Assembly: GCA_964480565.1 (NCBI GenBank)
Contig: CAYZSU010000110.1
Location: 1 to 5,521 of the forward strand
Source of the DNA: CAYZSU01 sp964480565
GTDB lineage: Bacteria; UBA10199; 2-02-FULL-44-16; JAAZCA01
Reading direction: 5' to 3'
DNA: 5,521 nt
Below, piece after piece: positions 5,493 to 5,521 of the stretch; position 1 is the stretch's first letter, and every line of letters begins with the position of its first letter. Both the position numbers and the translations under genes were made by a program. The notes under the pieces were generated by a model. It was given only the letters and a program-made list of their open reading frames with translations. It was not told the DNA's origin and searched no databases.

Positions 5493-5521
5493 CTAGTCCG
5501 CAACTCAAGTGTGTGCTATGG
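5493..5521. other. Window edge, upstream of the last gene
   Basis: This edge segment is too short to interpret. No promoter hexamers are visible. One leftward frame is open through it, so an upstream gene ending inside or overlapping the start of the 225-residue gene cannot be excluded. Confidence 0.3.

Noticed and set aside
1..5521. CRISPR array, tRNA, rRNA or insertion sequence
   Set aside because: There are no regularly spaced direct repeats, cloverleaf-type sequence, rRNA-like blocks, transposase-like protein or terminal inverted repeats with target duplication.

Overview
The window reads as chromosomal DNA of a low-GC, Gram-negative bacterium, most likely a gammaproteobacterium. The reasons are a YecA/UPF0149-like protein with a C-terminal SEC-C zinc motif, a lipoprotein signal peptide, AT-rich sigma70-like promoter elements and clear AAGGA-type Shine-Dalgarno sites. 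A Legionellales-like genome would fit, but the sequence does not prove it. No rRNA, tRNA, IS element, phage gene or CRISPR array is visible.

Layout, left to right: a 149-base leader without a convincing gene; a leftward YecA/SEC-C protein (150-836); a 165-base divergent intergenic region with a good rightward promoter and a duplicated palindrome (837-1001); a rightward AblB-type beta-lysine N-acetyltransferase with an unusual N-terminal extension (1002-2069); a 113-base gap; a rightward leucine-carboxyl-methyltransferase-like (PPM/COG3315) SAM methyltransferase (2183-2983); a 31-base convergent gap; a leftward 539-residue lipoprotein carrying what looks like a clan CD (caspase/gingipain-like) His/Cys dyad (3015-4634); a 180-base gap; and a leftward unrecognised 225-residue helical protein (4815-5492).

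The five genes do not form an evident pathway. Their spacing and alternating strands argue for four or five separate transcription units rather than one operon. The partner normally expected beside ablB, lysine 2,3-aminomutase (ablA), is absent here.

Two observations go beyond gene calling. First, every intergenic gap longer than 30 bases carries one or more degenerate copies of a short element with core TATTTTGAGGGCAGTCCCAT, always in the same (+) orientation whatever the gene strands; the best copies extend upstream through TTTTTGAACAACCCC. This looks like a dispersed intergenic repeat family. Second, the ablB promoter has the palindromic site CTTGCAAGG between its -35 and -10 boxes and an identical site 65 bases downstream, which looks like an operator pair. 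The lipoprotein with a putative caspase-like fold is the most interesting protein.
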